A stretch of 64,000 nucleotides of DNA from Adiantum capillus-veneris (lineage: Eukaryota > Streptophyta > Polypodiopsida > Polypodiales > Pteridaceae): contig CM043971.1 in assembly GCA_014529385.2 (NCBI GenBank), positions 26,827,769 through 26,891,768 on the forward strand, written 5' to 3'. The notes under the pieces are model-generated. The model saw only the letters and a program-made list of their open reading frames with translations, had not been told where the DNA came from and did no database searches. Made by a program: the position numbers and the translations under genes. Below are positions 22,108-32,022 of the stretch, piece after piece; the first letter of the stretch is position 1; the number at the start of each line of letters is the position of its first letter.

Positions 22108-23328
22108 TGTTAGCGTGCAAACAAGAAGGAAAATGAGAACCCCTATAGCCTTGCACACACCACACCGTCGGAAAGAAACACCACAAAGCTGCGAAAAACA
22201 CTTATGTCCAACACCTGTAGAGTCGAGCGGAAAACAGCCTTAACCCAAACCATGATTAAAATTGATGAAAACCAAGATCATAAATATGAAGCTCGTGTCG
22301 TGTAGACCTCCATAGAGTATCCATATGCTTAATTCCGACCCCAGACGAGAGAGTTACAAGCTTTCGAAGATGGGGTCTCTCTCAAAAACTCCAAAAAGGC
22401 TAGTCTCTGTTAGGAAAAGGGGTGTGCAGGGAATTGCAGCTATTAAAAGGGGATTTCTTTGGATCTTATAGCCGACATAGTTTTCTCCTCAAGCATCTTT
22501 TAATTGGTCCAATTTTGGCCTTTTTTGGGTAAAAAATGAGCTGTCGGCCACTTTTTGACCAAGGCAAGTGGGGAAAGGGGATGTCCGGTGGACCAAAAAG
22601 GTGGCCAGGCGCCTCGGCAGCTGGTGTGAACTGAAAATGGCGCCTCCTCTCTCCCCCAAAGTCCACGAATCCCCACAAGGAAGGCCAAGAAGCTCCATTA
22701 GCTCCTTTGATACACCCTTAGGGGGTACCCACTCCCCCCCTTATACCCTTCACTTTCCACTTTCTCCCCCCCATGTGGGATTACTCCATTGCCACTTGGC
22801 ACCATCCTCCCACCTCTCCAACTTCTCAAAAATTTCTAGCTTCTCCTAAAGCATGAGGGGACTTCTCGGGCAATTTTCCTCGAGGCATATCTTGCTGCTC
22901 CGGTTACCGAATGACGCACCATAACACACGGCTCGAAGCCCATCACCTCGGCTATCTCCAAAAATATAAAACTTCAGCATTTCTAATCTTAGACCCCCAA
23001 GTTGGCCTAGTCGCCCTTCTCGCATGCACCCGCAATCACCTTCTAAGTTGAGACCGCCCGCTTCGGATGCTCATAATTCATGACGTACAGGTCCGATTCA
23101 CAAGCTATTAAACACGGATGAAAACCCTTATTAAAAACCATATTTTGGAGTCTCAAACAACCCTAAACATTAGCATTCAAGCGTATCAAAATCACACCTT
23201 TGTATATGAAATTTTACAATGTCACTTCCTAAACTTGCAGGGCTATGTACACATATATACATGAGGCTAGTGGGCAAGATTTTTAGCCCGGATTAGTGAC
23301 TTTATCTTCATCCAAAAAATGCATGACA
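22108..23328 (-). repeat. 5' LTR of the Tat-like element (1221 bp)
   Basis: Aligns throughout with 15184-16431; I see a few percent differences and small indels. It ends next to GCGT, the target-site duplication. Confidence 0.93.
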
Positions 23329-23575
23329 GCGTCTGTAGATACCATCTATGTAGACATAACCAGTTTCTGGAGTAAAAGTGTATCGGGTATGTGTAGGTGT
23401 CAGTGCCAATCAAGTTGTGTTGAATTGGAATGAGACGATAAAGGTGAGGAAAGCATGATCTACTACTACCCCAACAGACTGTAAAGTCTTGAATAGAGGG
23501 TATGAAACTGGTCTTTCAAAACATAATCCATTGTGCTAGCCCCATGTCTATGAGGAGAACAAGTGAACCCGCTCG
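23329..23575 (-). pseudogene. Second LINE, 5' part (endonuclease end/linker)
   Basis: Minus-strand sequence such as RHGASTMDYVLKDQFHTLYS resembles the end of a plant LINE endonuclease domain. Reading on across the duplicated (A)GCGT, the frame joins the LINE linker at 15183, so this is the 5' continuation of 13900-15183. Confidence 0.55.
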
Positions 23576-24009
23576 ATGCTGGAAATCTCTATGAGAGAGA
23601 GAGAGAGAGAGGGAGAGAGACAGAGAGAGACTGATAACGGAATATTTAACTCGTATGAATTTCATAAGAATACACATTTTTCTATATAGAAACTGTAATT
23701 TTTGATATCCATCAGTACAGTTGCACTAAATTACTCGGGAGCAAATGTGTAGCAACTATTACTATGTAGGAAATGTTACACCCCATGCCTTACTATACAC
23801 TAATAAAAAGCAACCCCATTTTGCTAGATCCATCTAGCAAGAACATTAGATAACTATATAGCGATCTTGTAGGAAGCATGATTTTACTAGTTCTATCTAG
23901 CAAATACATAGCAAGGCCTCACTTTTTCTAGTTGCATCCGCTATATTTTCTAGTTCAATCTAGAAAATCAATCTCCTTGTGTATATAGTTGCAGGGTGGC
24001 CGTACTAGT
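23576..24009. other. (GA)n array and AT-rich non-coding DNA, probably transporter intron
   Basis: GA array at about 23593-23632, then AT-rich sequence with CTAGCAA-type words similar to 3050-3250. It ends with GGCCGTACTAGT at 23998-24009, the same word found in the transporter-fragment array at about 2629-2640, showing that the copia element at 24010 landed in another copy of that intron. Confidence 0.6.
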
Positions 24010-24285
24010 TGTTGAAGATGATGAAACAGGAAACAGAAGGAAGACAGCAACTCAGACTAGGAAGAAGATGGAGAAGGAGAAGACACAGAGCTTGTGTACG
24101 AGATCTCTGTAGTCTCTCTCTCTGTATTGGAATAATTATAATACAAACTCAGAGCTACAAAGCTTATATGAAACCCTAAGTGATAAGGTGTCCTTTCACA
24201 CCGGATGTCCAGGGGGAAAAACCCAGTGGGAGAAAAGTGCCCCTGGTGAAGCGCGTATACACACTAACACTACTGCATGTCTACA
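24010..24285 (-). repeat. 3' LTR of the Gag-RNase H copia element (276 bp)
   Basis: Same length as 25890-26165 with four substitutions, which suggests a recent insertion. Confidence 0.96.
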
Positions 24286-24332
24286 AATCCCCCCTGTAGT
24301 GATAGTGTGAATCCGTACAAGGTAGCAGATCA

Positions 24333-25505
24333 TCATGTGTATGAGAGTAAGCCCAAAGCTTTTCGGAAAGCTTCAAACTTTTCTCGTGATAACGCCTTCG
24401 TAAATAGATCTGCAATGTTATCCTGTGTAGGACAGTAAGTTAGTGTGATCTCCCCTGCATGTAGCCTTTCCCTGACATAGTGGTAGTGAACCTCTATGTG
24501 CTTTGTTCTTGCATGAAATACTGGATTCCTTGCAACTGCCATAGCACTCTGACTGTCAGTGAAAATGGTAGTGGGTGCCTGTTGACACTCACAAAGATCT
24601 GCCAATAACCTGCGTATCCATACACAATCAACTGTTGCCGTGAAAGCTGCCCTGTACTCAGCTTCACAAGTTGATGTAGCCACTGTGGGTTGCTTCTTGG
24701 ACTTGTCGGAATCACCTTTAGACTTCTCTGAAGATTGTCCTGCACTAGACTTGGAGTGATGAGCACTCTCTTTACCCTTGTTTTTGTTATGTACAACAAG
24801 AGCATGATCCATACCATCCACCTGTAAAGACTTGTTCTTACGTGATTGATCCTCCTGCAATAGCAAAGCCACTAACTCTTCAAAATGAAGAGGGTCAGGA
24901 TTAGCTCGCAAAGACAGAGTCAAAGAAGTCTGAAACGTCAAATAAGATGGTGGTAGTGAATTGAGTGTTTTGGAAACCAAGTCCTTCTCTGGAATCACTT
25001 CATCAATGCTAAGCAATTGCTCTTTAAGATCCCTGATTTTTGTAAGATGCTCGACAATATCGTCACCTTCGTCCATCTGTATTTTGTCAAGTTGTTTCTT
25101 CAAAAACTCTATTCTGGCAGCGTTTCTTCCTCCAAACATAGCTTGCAGAGTGTTCCAAGCATCCTCAGAATTTCTGCAAGATCTGATATGTGGTGTGATT
25201 GTCCTCTTTATGGTTAAGGCAATCACAGCCATAGCTTGTGCATCTTTAGTATCCCATCTCTTTTGCTCTGGAGTGACTTGTGAGGGTCTTGCACCAACAG
25301 CTGCACCACGACCAGGCGTGGCAGGTGCAATGCTACCTGGACGAACTTCATCTCCAGATACATAATCCCACAATCCTTTACCAACCAAAACATTTTTGGC
25401 CATAAAAGACCAAAGAGAATAGTTGGTACCATCCAATTTGTCTTCGGATGTAAACGCACCAAAAATCTCTTTCTCCGTAGATTGAGCCATACTGTAGATG
25501 CACAC
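24333..25505 (-). CDS. Gag-RNase H fusion protein (390 aa; 385 aa from MAQ)
   Basis: Two in-frame starts exist, 25505 and 25490 (MAQSTEKEIF); the second fits the usual Gag start. Residues about 15-230 are a complete copia Gag (UBN2): LDGTNYSLWSFMAKNVLVGK, ARIEFLKKQLDKIQMDEG, NSLPPSYLTFQTSLTL. A lysine/serine-rich linker (about 240-275) leads, with no zinc knuckle, into PTVATSTCEAEYRAAFTATV and TIFTDSQSAMAVARNPVFH, then HIEVHYHYVRERLHAGEI and IADLFTKALSREKF, the C-terminal part of copia RNase H. The Glu (CEAEY) and an Asp (FTDSQ) are present, but the first catalytic Asp (normally in YSDADWA) lies upstream of the junction, so RNase H activity is unlikely. The join lies near 24690-24705, where SKKQ would be common to both parents. 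It may serve as Gag supplied in cis. Confidence 0.93.
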   Translation of the reverse strand: MCIYSMAQSTEKEIFGAFTSEDKLDGTNYSLWSFMAKNVLVGKGLWDYVSGDEVRPGSIAPATPGRGAAVGARPSQVTPEQKRWDTKDAQAMAVIALTIKRTITPHIRSCRNSEDAWNTLQAMFGGRNAARIEFLKKQLDKIQMDEGDDIVEHLTKIRDLKEQLLSIDEVIPEKDLVSKTLNSLPPSYLTFQTSLTLSLRANPDPLHFEELVALLLQEDQSRKNKSLQVDGMDHALVVHNKNKGKESAHHSKSSAGQSSEKSKGDSDKSKKQPTVATSTCEAEYRAAFTATVDCVWIRRLLADLCECQQAPTTIFTDSQSAMAVARNPVFHARTKHIEVHYHYVRERLHAGEITLTYCPTQDNIADLFTKALSREKFEAFRKALGLLSYT

Positions 25506-25889
25506 AAGAGATCAAAAGAACCTCCAAGAGATTCACAAATCTCCTCTCCAATGCAAGCAAAACTCTACACAAAATCTCAGCACAAAGCTAAGACAAGCTG
25601 CTTCCCAAAAGAACTGTTTACCTGAAGAAAATCTGTCAAAAAGCACACCCTCTTGATCTAAACGCCTCCGAAAAGTAACTTTTGCTACGCTGCTCAGAAC
25701 AAAATTCTGAGGGCTTGAATGGCTTCGAAAGGGGGGTAAAACCCCAGGTCGCCTGCTCAGAATACTCCCGGAACGTCGAGGATGCTCCCACGAGCAAATT
25801 TTTCGAAAACTGCCTGAAAACTGCGATTGCGCACGCGGACGCGAAAACGCAAGTAGAGGCTCTGGAAATCACCTTGCTCTGATACCAAT
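25506..25889 (-). other. Leader and PBS of the Gag-RNase H copia element
   Basis: Untranslated leader of about 370 bp, starting with the PBS TGGTATCAGAGC (complement at 25876-25887). No other frame of note. Confidence 0.85.
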
Positions 25890-26165
25890 TGTTGAAGATG
25901 ATGAAACAGGAAACAGAGGGAAGACAGCAACTCAGAGTAGGAAGAAGATGGAGAAGGAGAAGACACAGAGCTTGTGTACGAGATCTCTGTAGTCTCTCTC
26001 TCTGTATTGGAATAATTATAATACAAACTCAGAGCTACAAAGCTTATATGAAACCCTAAGTGATAAGGTGTCCTTTCACACCGGATGTCCAGGGGAAAAA
26101 ACCCAGTGGGAGAAAAGTGCCCCTGGTGAAGCGCGTATACACACTAACACTACTACATGTCTACA
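25890..26165 (-). repeat. 5' LTR of the Gag-RNase H copia element (276 bp)
   Basis: In minus orientation a TCCAATACAGAGAGAG stretch and a TTATAATTATTCC TATA-like segment mark the likely promoter. The plus-strand right end TCTACA is followed by the TSD CTAGT. Confidence 0.95.
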
Positions 26166-26677
26166 CTAGTATGTATTGTAGCATTCCTCGCCATGAAGCT
26201 CAATACTCCAAAATAACAATCTTTGAACTCTAGTCATGATCCCACAAACACAACACACACACGCAGACGATTAAGAATATTATATACTTATCGTTAACTT
26301 GTTTATGTGAGCTTTGCTAGTACCTGAGAAAATACTCGGAAGCATTTCCTGATGCAAGCCTGCCAAAAAAGCTTCCCAAGCTGAAGAGTGAAGTAAAAAG
26401 ATTGGCATCGGTAAAGTCAAAGGACTGACCCACTTGCCTATGTTGTTGTTGAAGGTCATACCTGCTCCACACCCGTAGAAGAAAGAGAAGTAGAATACAT
26501 AGAAATGCCATGACTTGAGAAGAGAGAGCATTGGTTTGTCGTCTATGAGCTCCTCAATGCTCCAAAAAGACGGAGAAGGCAATGCGACACACCAGCACCA
26601 TTGTGCCTTTGCGATCGTGCTGTGTAGCTACTGGTATTCATCTGATATGCAGCTGGTGGCATGAAGGACATTGACGT
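26166..26677 (-). pseudogene. Nodulin-like (NFD4-type) MFS transporter exon fragment
   Basis: Minus-strand frames 26280-26582 and 26317-26511 are one exon split by a 1-bp deletion near 26420. Before the shift: SIEELIDDKPMLSLLKSWHF and YFSFFYGCGAGMTFNNNIG. After it: VGQSFDFTDANLFTSLF and SLGSFFGRLASGNASEYFLR. This is a transmembrane segment plus the G(R)xxSG(x)xS signature of plant nodulin-like major-facilitator proteins, as I recall the family. The exon ends in a good donor, CTCAG|GTACTAG (about 26328), followed by intron that reaches 26166 and continues beyond the copia insertion. Upstream, the gene is cut at 26677 by a gypsy LTR, so only one exon survives. It is the parent type of the tandem fragments at 1697-3001. 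Confidence 0.75.
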
Positions 26678-27549
26678 TGTCAAGAAGTGCGCAGTGCGAC
26701 TAGGAAAGGGTCCAGTCTCTGGCTGTGAGGATTCGTAGCAAATTCAAGCAAGGCGTAGATTATTTGAATCCAAAAATGCACTAAAAAAGAACAAAACTCC
26801 AACCATGAAAGCTCCACTTTGAAAATGAACCAAGATCAACTCAAGATTCTTGTGTGTGTGAAGATTAGGTGTAACCTTGCTCCCAATTGCACAGATACAA
26901 TGCTCATTCGACGTGTTAAAAACACTAAATTTACGCTTCAATTCTTCGTCATGACCATTTTATGGAAGCTTTATTACTTCATTGATAAGCGCAAGTAGTT
27001 ATTTGAGGGGGGGAAATCCTAATTGGATGCCTCACAGCCTCAACCACCTAGTGGAAGCAACACGGGACCACACTAGCAACCTATAAAGGAATGGTTGTAT
27101 CTCCTTGCTCATATGCCCAAATAAGCTCACTCTTGGCTCTAAAATTTACCAAACAACTTATGTAATGATGGCAGCATCGTTGATGTGGTATTTTGAGCTA
27201 TTTTTAGACTATTTCTAGGCCATTTTTAACCCAAAAATGCTGCTTTTCGTTCATAAAAAGGCCAAACGAGCTGGGAAAAATCCCATTGGGCTCAAATTTC
27301 ATGTTGAAACTCATTTTTCCACTTGGTAAGCACTTTGGACACGTCTTTTATGCTCGTGCATGAAACCTGCAATGGTGCCACATCTGTAGCTTCGTCTACC
27401 TGGCAAGGCATGTACACGCCTGCAACCACGACATCCGTTCTCGCATATATCACACTATGTACATCATAGCATTTGGTCCCACATAACAAAAGCATTGAGA
27501 GTGAGGTAGATATTTTAATTTCACATTATGAACGTGCCATGGCACGACA
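26678..27549 (-). repeat. 3' LTR of the family B element, minus copy (872 bp)
   Basis: Plus-strand ends TGTCAAGAAGTGCGCAG and GCCATGGCACGACA. It shares most of its length with 54877-55909 and 61014-62047, with some internal deletions. Confidence 0.9.
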
Positions 27550-27607
27550 TCCACCCCCTCTAAACCTGCACATCCTCCAGCATGTGCCTCAAATATTTTG
27601 CAGGTTC

Positions 27608-29241
27608 AATGTTCATTTAAGTCAACATACATATCGATCTCATCATCGCTTGCAGCAAAATCTTACGCATCATCCTCTTGTTCATCATCCACATCCATAA
27701 AAATTTTATCGGAGCCTTCATTTTGACTTTCCTGTGAATCAAAGGGATCTATATCACCTCTTCTTTTGAATAACTTTATTCTTTTCCCTGCGATGGGAAT
27801 CCATTTATGTTCTATCTAACTCATGCAAGGTATAAGTTGCATTCTCATGTACATGCTGAACCACATAAGGACCAAACCATATCTTTGAAATATTTCTTAT
27901 TGTTGAATGTTGGTTTTCAAGACTACTGTCATACACGAACACCCAATCACCTTCCTTCAATAGCTTTAGGTCTAAGACTATGCCTCTTATCAAATCTCTC
28001 CTTATTCTTTAACCTTGCATTTTTCAATCGTGCCACTACAATCTCAATATCTTGAGGCCTTCTTTTTAAGTGTTGTATGCGCAAAGCAAGAAGGTCTTCC
28101 CTACTCATTCCATCTTCCCAAGGTAATACATTGCATGTGGGAATTACATCCTCAATTGCCATTATAGGTTTCTGACTCGGGGGGTTCACTATGTGTAAAA
28201 CTACCATATCACGTGCGTTCAAGACATGTTTGTAAAACCCCTTATCTGTGAGTTTTGTTAGGAATATAATACCCTTTTCTTTTACAATCTGTAAGCTTTT
28301 TTCAAATTTGAAAAAATAATTCCCTTCTGTATATATACTTATGTAAGTTTGAAGAACTTTAAATACCCTTCTATTGAACTCACGTGATAGGTTACATTTT
28401 TATTAGGTGACCTCCCCGGGGTTTCTGACCATACATCAACTCAAAAGGCATATAACCAATAACTGAGCTATGAGTTGTACGATCAGCCTATAAAGAATAA
28501 GGCAATAAGGCTAGGCCACTCTTCCATTTTACCTTTGCACACCTTAGCCAAACCTTTAATGATAGGAGGATGCCCACGCTCCGATTTACCATTTCCCTCA
28601 GGATTCATGCCTAACCTATAGAAAAACTCCCTTGCTTTGTTAGCATCCAGCTCACCCCTGTCCGCTATTATTTTTCCAACACAGCCATAACGGCTAATAA
28701 CATCATCCAAGAGGAACTTACACACCCCTTCTGTGCTTTTTGTTCTTAGATCATGACCTTCAACTTAGTTGGTTAAGTCTTCTCATGCAAGCCCTATGTA
28801 TCTCATTTTCCATAAGCCCAATGGCATTGTAACCAGATCTACTACCCACTTGTAATCCATGGCCAATGGGTAAGTAGGGTGCAACCCATCACGATGACAT
28901 ACATTTGAATACATTTGACAGGTCTCACAAGACTCCACAAAGTGAGATACATCTTTATACATACCTTTCCACCAATACCTCTCTTTCATTTTAGTAAAGG
29001 TGGCCCATACACCTCTATGTCCAGCATAAAGACTCTCATGAAACTTTTTCATACGCTTTTGAGCGTCCTTATCATTCACAACTCTCAACGGCATTCCATT
29101 TCTTTGTTTTGGACGCTTCCATAAGTACCCATCTTTCAAAAAGTATCCATAGGCCTTTCTCCATATTCTTTTGAAGTCTTGATCAGTCCACCCTTCTTGC
29201 CTTGTCAAAGTGCTCAGATCTAGCATCCAATGAGCAGCCAC
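27608..29241 (-). pseudogene. Family B integrase, minus copy
   Basis: Several minus frames in order. 28783-29241 (152 aa) carries the zinc domain HESLYAGHRGVWATFTKMKE...CETCQ and the VVDLVTMPLG core start. 28483-28725 carries ISRYGCVGKIIADRGELD and EGNGKSERGHPP, giving the second Asp and the Glu of the DDE triad. 27805-28222 carries the C-terminal segment with SLENQHSTIR and IWFGPYVVQHVHENATY, a GPY/F-type module. Frames are separated by stops and shifts. The same domains, read in the plus copy at 59579-60955, are less broken. The C-terminal acidic tail ends near 27608. Confidence 0.85.
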
Positions 29242-29700
29242 TCACCTTGATATAGGTCCTCTATAAATGACTCAAGTGCATTAATTTGACAGGAAAACAT
29301 GATCACCCTTGGCATGAGAGATACTATAGAACTGTGTGCCTGCATCATCGCCCTCGACAACCATGTCTTGTTCATTTTCATACCTTGCTCTTGAAAGCAT
29401 ATCCACAACTGGATTATCTTTCCCTGCAATATGCTTAAAATTTAGATTCAAGGACATTATGTAGGCAATCCATCTCAACATAGCAATGTCGGGAGTTGAG
29501 AAACTTGTGATCATTCCAAGAAGGGGTAGACAATCAGTCTCCACTATTACATTTTCTCCTATCAAATCCTCTTTGTCACATTTCAAAGTTGTGACTACTC
29601 CCCATAACTCTCTTTTTACATGTGGATAGTTGCGTTGACGAGCACTTAGGACTATTTCTCCATACCTCTCCACATATCGCTAGCCATCAACATCGTCTTT
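29220..29700 (-). pseudogene. Family B RNase H, minus copy
   Basis: A 130-aa frame (29281-29673) with RYGEIVLSARQRNYPHVKRE, VIVETDCLPLLGMI and LRWIAYIMSLNLNFKHIAGK, then VVDMLSRARYENE. It contains the KRELWG Glu and the ETDC Asp of a gypsy RNase H. This domain is missing from the plus copy, so this is the only witness in the window. Confidence 0.8.
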
Positions 29701-29913
29701 CCCAATCGCCCATCCAATTCATGTGGGGCTAGTATCCACTGTCACAATTACATATCTTCCACATTCATAGTTTGCTTTCCTCAAAGTTGGAGACATAAGC
29801 AGCAACTTCTTTAATTTTCTCATGGCATGAGTATGAATTTCTTCCCATTGAAACTTTTGGATATTTCTCAAAAGTTGATACAAAGGTTCTGCCACATGCG
29901 CATAATGTGGAAT

Positions 29914-30660
29914 CTAGGTAACATAGAACACACATGCACCCAAGAACCTTCGGACCTTAGTGACATTTTTACATTTCTCTTTCATTCTCTGTATTACATC
30001 AATCTTTCTAGGACAAGGCCTTCTACCATATGGCCCGCACATATGTCCCACAATAAGAACTTCATTCACACCAAACATTGACTTTTGACCAGACAAGGTA
30101 AGGTTCACCTCTTCCAACCTTGACAAGATATTATCACAATCATTGACAGGGGTTGCCACATACTTACGGCATCCCCTCAAGTTGAGAGCCACATCTATAT
30201 CGCTTACATCACATCCTTTGATTGGCACATCATCAAGGAAAGGCATTGTAGTTTGTGGTATGAGGTCACGTAGGACTTTGTTCATACCATTCATCATATG
30301 TGAAACTACATTAGTTTCCCTCTGAGGTAAGGTGCACATCCTTACTTAAATCAAGGGTGTCCTCATGGAAGTTAGGTCCCTACTTTTCATTGCTAGTTGG
30401 AACTGATCATACCCTGAGTACAAATCCCCCATATAATATATTGCATGTCATGTGAATGCCTCTGCAAATTCATCTACAACTGGCCCTATACCCACATTTC
30501 TAATTGTCACCTTATTTATAGGTTGCATATTGTGAATAAAGCGTAAAGAACCATTTTTATTTGGAACTGTGAACCACCTGTTTGAATACGGAGCACAAGA
30601 AGGCTCCAAGATACCCATCTTGATCTTTTCATTAAGCAATTCAATGAGTTTCGGCAAATG
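29914..30660 (-). pseudogene. Family B reverse transcriptase, minus copy
   Basis: The N-terminal frame 30448-30657 holds MPKLIELLNEKIKMGILEPS, CAPYSNRWFTVPNKNGSLRF and NKVTIRNVGIGPVVDEFAEA. After a break, 29914-30339 (141 aa) holds MCTLPQRETNVVSHMMNGMN and the active site MPFLDDVPIKG (FLDD in place of Y(V/I)DD), followed by LTLSGQKSMFGVNEVLIVGH and FLGACVFY. Motif A lies in the broken stretch between them. The RT type differs from the common plant chromovirus, Athila and Tat forms. Confidence 0.85.
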
Positions 30661-30767
30661 GGCCTTTTGGAACTGGAATGGGCCTCAAGCTCCAAGGTAC
30701 ATGAGCAATAGTGAAGATTGCCATAGGAGCAACAATGGATGGATCAACACACCCTATCTCATGCGGC

Positions 30768-31960
30768 TCAAATGCAAAAGATTTTTCGTGTTTGGCATAC
30801 TCTTTCAACATCTGTCAAACTTTCCTTGCAACCAATCTTTAACTCCTTCAAAGTGTCATGTGTAAACTTATGCCCAATCTTCCTCGGCTCACAAAGACTA
30901 GGTTGCAAAGAAGCTTGTTTCATCTTATCCGTACAGTCCTTTGGTAGAGGTAATGCCACTGGTTTCACTTTCTTTGCTACAGAATTATACTTGGTCTCCA
31001 CTCGTGCATCAACACTTTGAGAATTTTTGAAATCCTCAATGACTTTGTGTACATTTCTATTGAGCATGCTTTCACAACCTCACTTCCCATATGCAAATTG
31101 CAATCCACTAAAGACTCCAAGTCTTGCATAGTATCCACAAACGAATAATCATCAAACACACCTGCAATGCATTCACCATCTTTAGGCAAAACATTCCTCT
31201 TCAAACCTCTTTGTACACTATTTACATGTTGTCGTTCACCCCGCTTCAAGTCCTTACAATCTATAAAAGTAATAGATCCATAGTCTGATAATCCTACAAA
31301 ATATGTAGAAAATGTTTCCATTGCATATACATCATGCAAGAACCTTTCTCTTCTTGTACTAGTGCAATCCCGCTCTACAATGGTACATGGCCAAAACCCC
31401 TCATATCCGCGTAGTCCTTGAATTCTTTATTTGTCTTTGGCAAGGGTTTCTCTCTAAGACTTTCACGGTTCCTTTCATGGTCCACACAAATAGTAAGAAA
31501 CTATACTGCACGCTTTCCATCCCTTCTCCTTATCCTAGCATAAGCTGACCCATCGTCCATCACCTTGGTTTCCATGCGAGTAGTGGTGATGTATGGCTAC
31601 CCAAGGATAAGAGGGTATGTAGACATCTCTTGTACAAAGAAATTTTGGTCATCTTTCACATTCCCTATAGTCACCTTAACATTTGGAAGAGCTCCGTACA
31701 ACTCCCCTGATGAGTTGTTTACTCCACGAATCATCCATCCATGATTTATATCAATTGGTCATTTTCCTTTTTGATAAAGACTCTTTGACATGAGGTTAAT
31801 CTTTGACCCATGATCTATCAACACAATGTATGGATCTTCTAAGTCTCCCACTTTTACCAGGGTCTCGGTAGTTGCTCTTGCCCAATGACTCTTTAAGGAG
31901 TAACTCTTGTGAGTGGTCTCAACTTCATCTTCATCATCCAAGAAGCGAACATGTTTTACT
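30768..31960 (-). pseudogene. Family B protease and protease-RT linker, minus copy
   Basis: The frame 31759-31941 reads VETTHKSYSLKSHWARATTE then PYIVLIDHGSKINLMSKSLY, a retropepsin-like domain with DHGS where DTG/DSG-A is usual. The same DHGS is present in the plus copy, so it is probably a family trait rather than a mutation. The protease end (PLILG(Q)PYIT type) is broken at 31570-31760. Linker frames 30977-31339 and 30768-31067 follow, with acidic and lysine-rich sequence before RT. Confidence 0.75.
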
Positions 31961-32022
31961 CCTCCCCTAAACTTGTAGCATCCAACAATAGTTTCATCAC
32001 CTTGTTCACCATAGACCTGTAC

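Larger units (their letters stand above)
15184..23328 (-). mobile_element. Tat-like Ty3/gypsy element with dual RNase H, 8.1 kb, TSD (A)GCGT
   Basis: LTRs of about 1.25 kb: in minus orientation the 5' LTR is 22108-23328 and the 3' LTR 15184-16431, beginning TGTCATGCATTTTTTGG and ending GC(A/G)TGCTAACA. AGCGT precedes 15184 and GCGT follows 23328. The order on the minus strand is gag-protease, RT, RNase H, a second archaeal-type RNase H, then integrase; the extra RNase H between RNase H and integrase is the hallmark of the Tat/Ogre group. The region just inside the 5' LTR (TTTTGGTGCCCCCACTGAGG) should contain the PBS, but I could not assign its tRNA. The G-rich tract TCTAGGGGGGG before the 3' LTR is the PPT. 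Gag-protease is open; pol has three stops and two frameshifts. It is inserted in the second LINE. Confidence 0.92.
24010..26165 (-). mobile_element. Complete non-autonomous copia element with Gag-RNase H fusion ORF, 2156 bp, TSD CTAGT
   Basis: Two 276-bp LTRs (24010-24285 and 25890-26165) differing at only four positions by my count. In minus orientation they begin TGTAGACATG and end TTCAACA. The PBS TGGTATCAGAGC lies at 25876-25887, two bases inside the 5' LTR, and a polypurine tract CTACAGGGGGGATT at 24286-24299 abuts the 3' LTR. The TSD CTAGT is at 24005-24009 and 26166-26170. The flanks rejoin to the sequence found uninterrupted at 2635-2647. A single ORF fills most of the interior; protease, integrase and RT are gone. 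All cis-signals look intact, so it could be mobilised by a related copia element. Confidence 0.96.

Noticed and set aside
21962-22243. Frames of 79-129 aa in the Tat-like leader
   Set aside because: They span the leader/LTR boundary and a tandem duplication and have no conserved motif.
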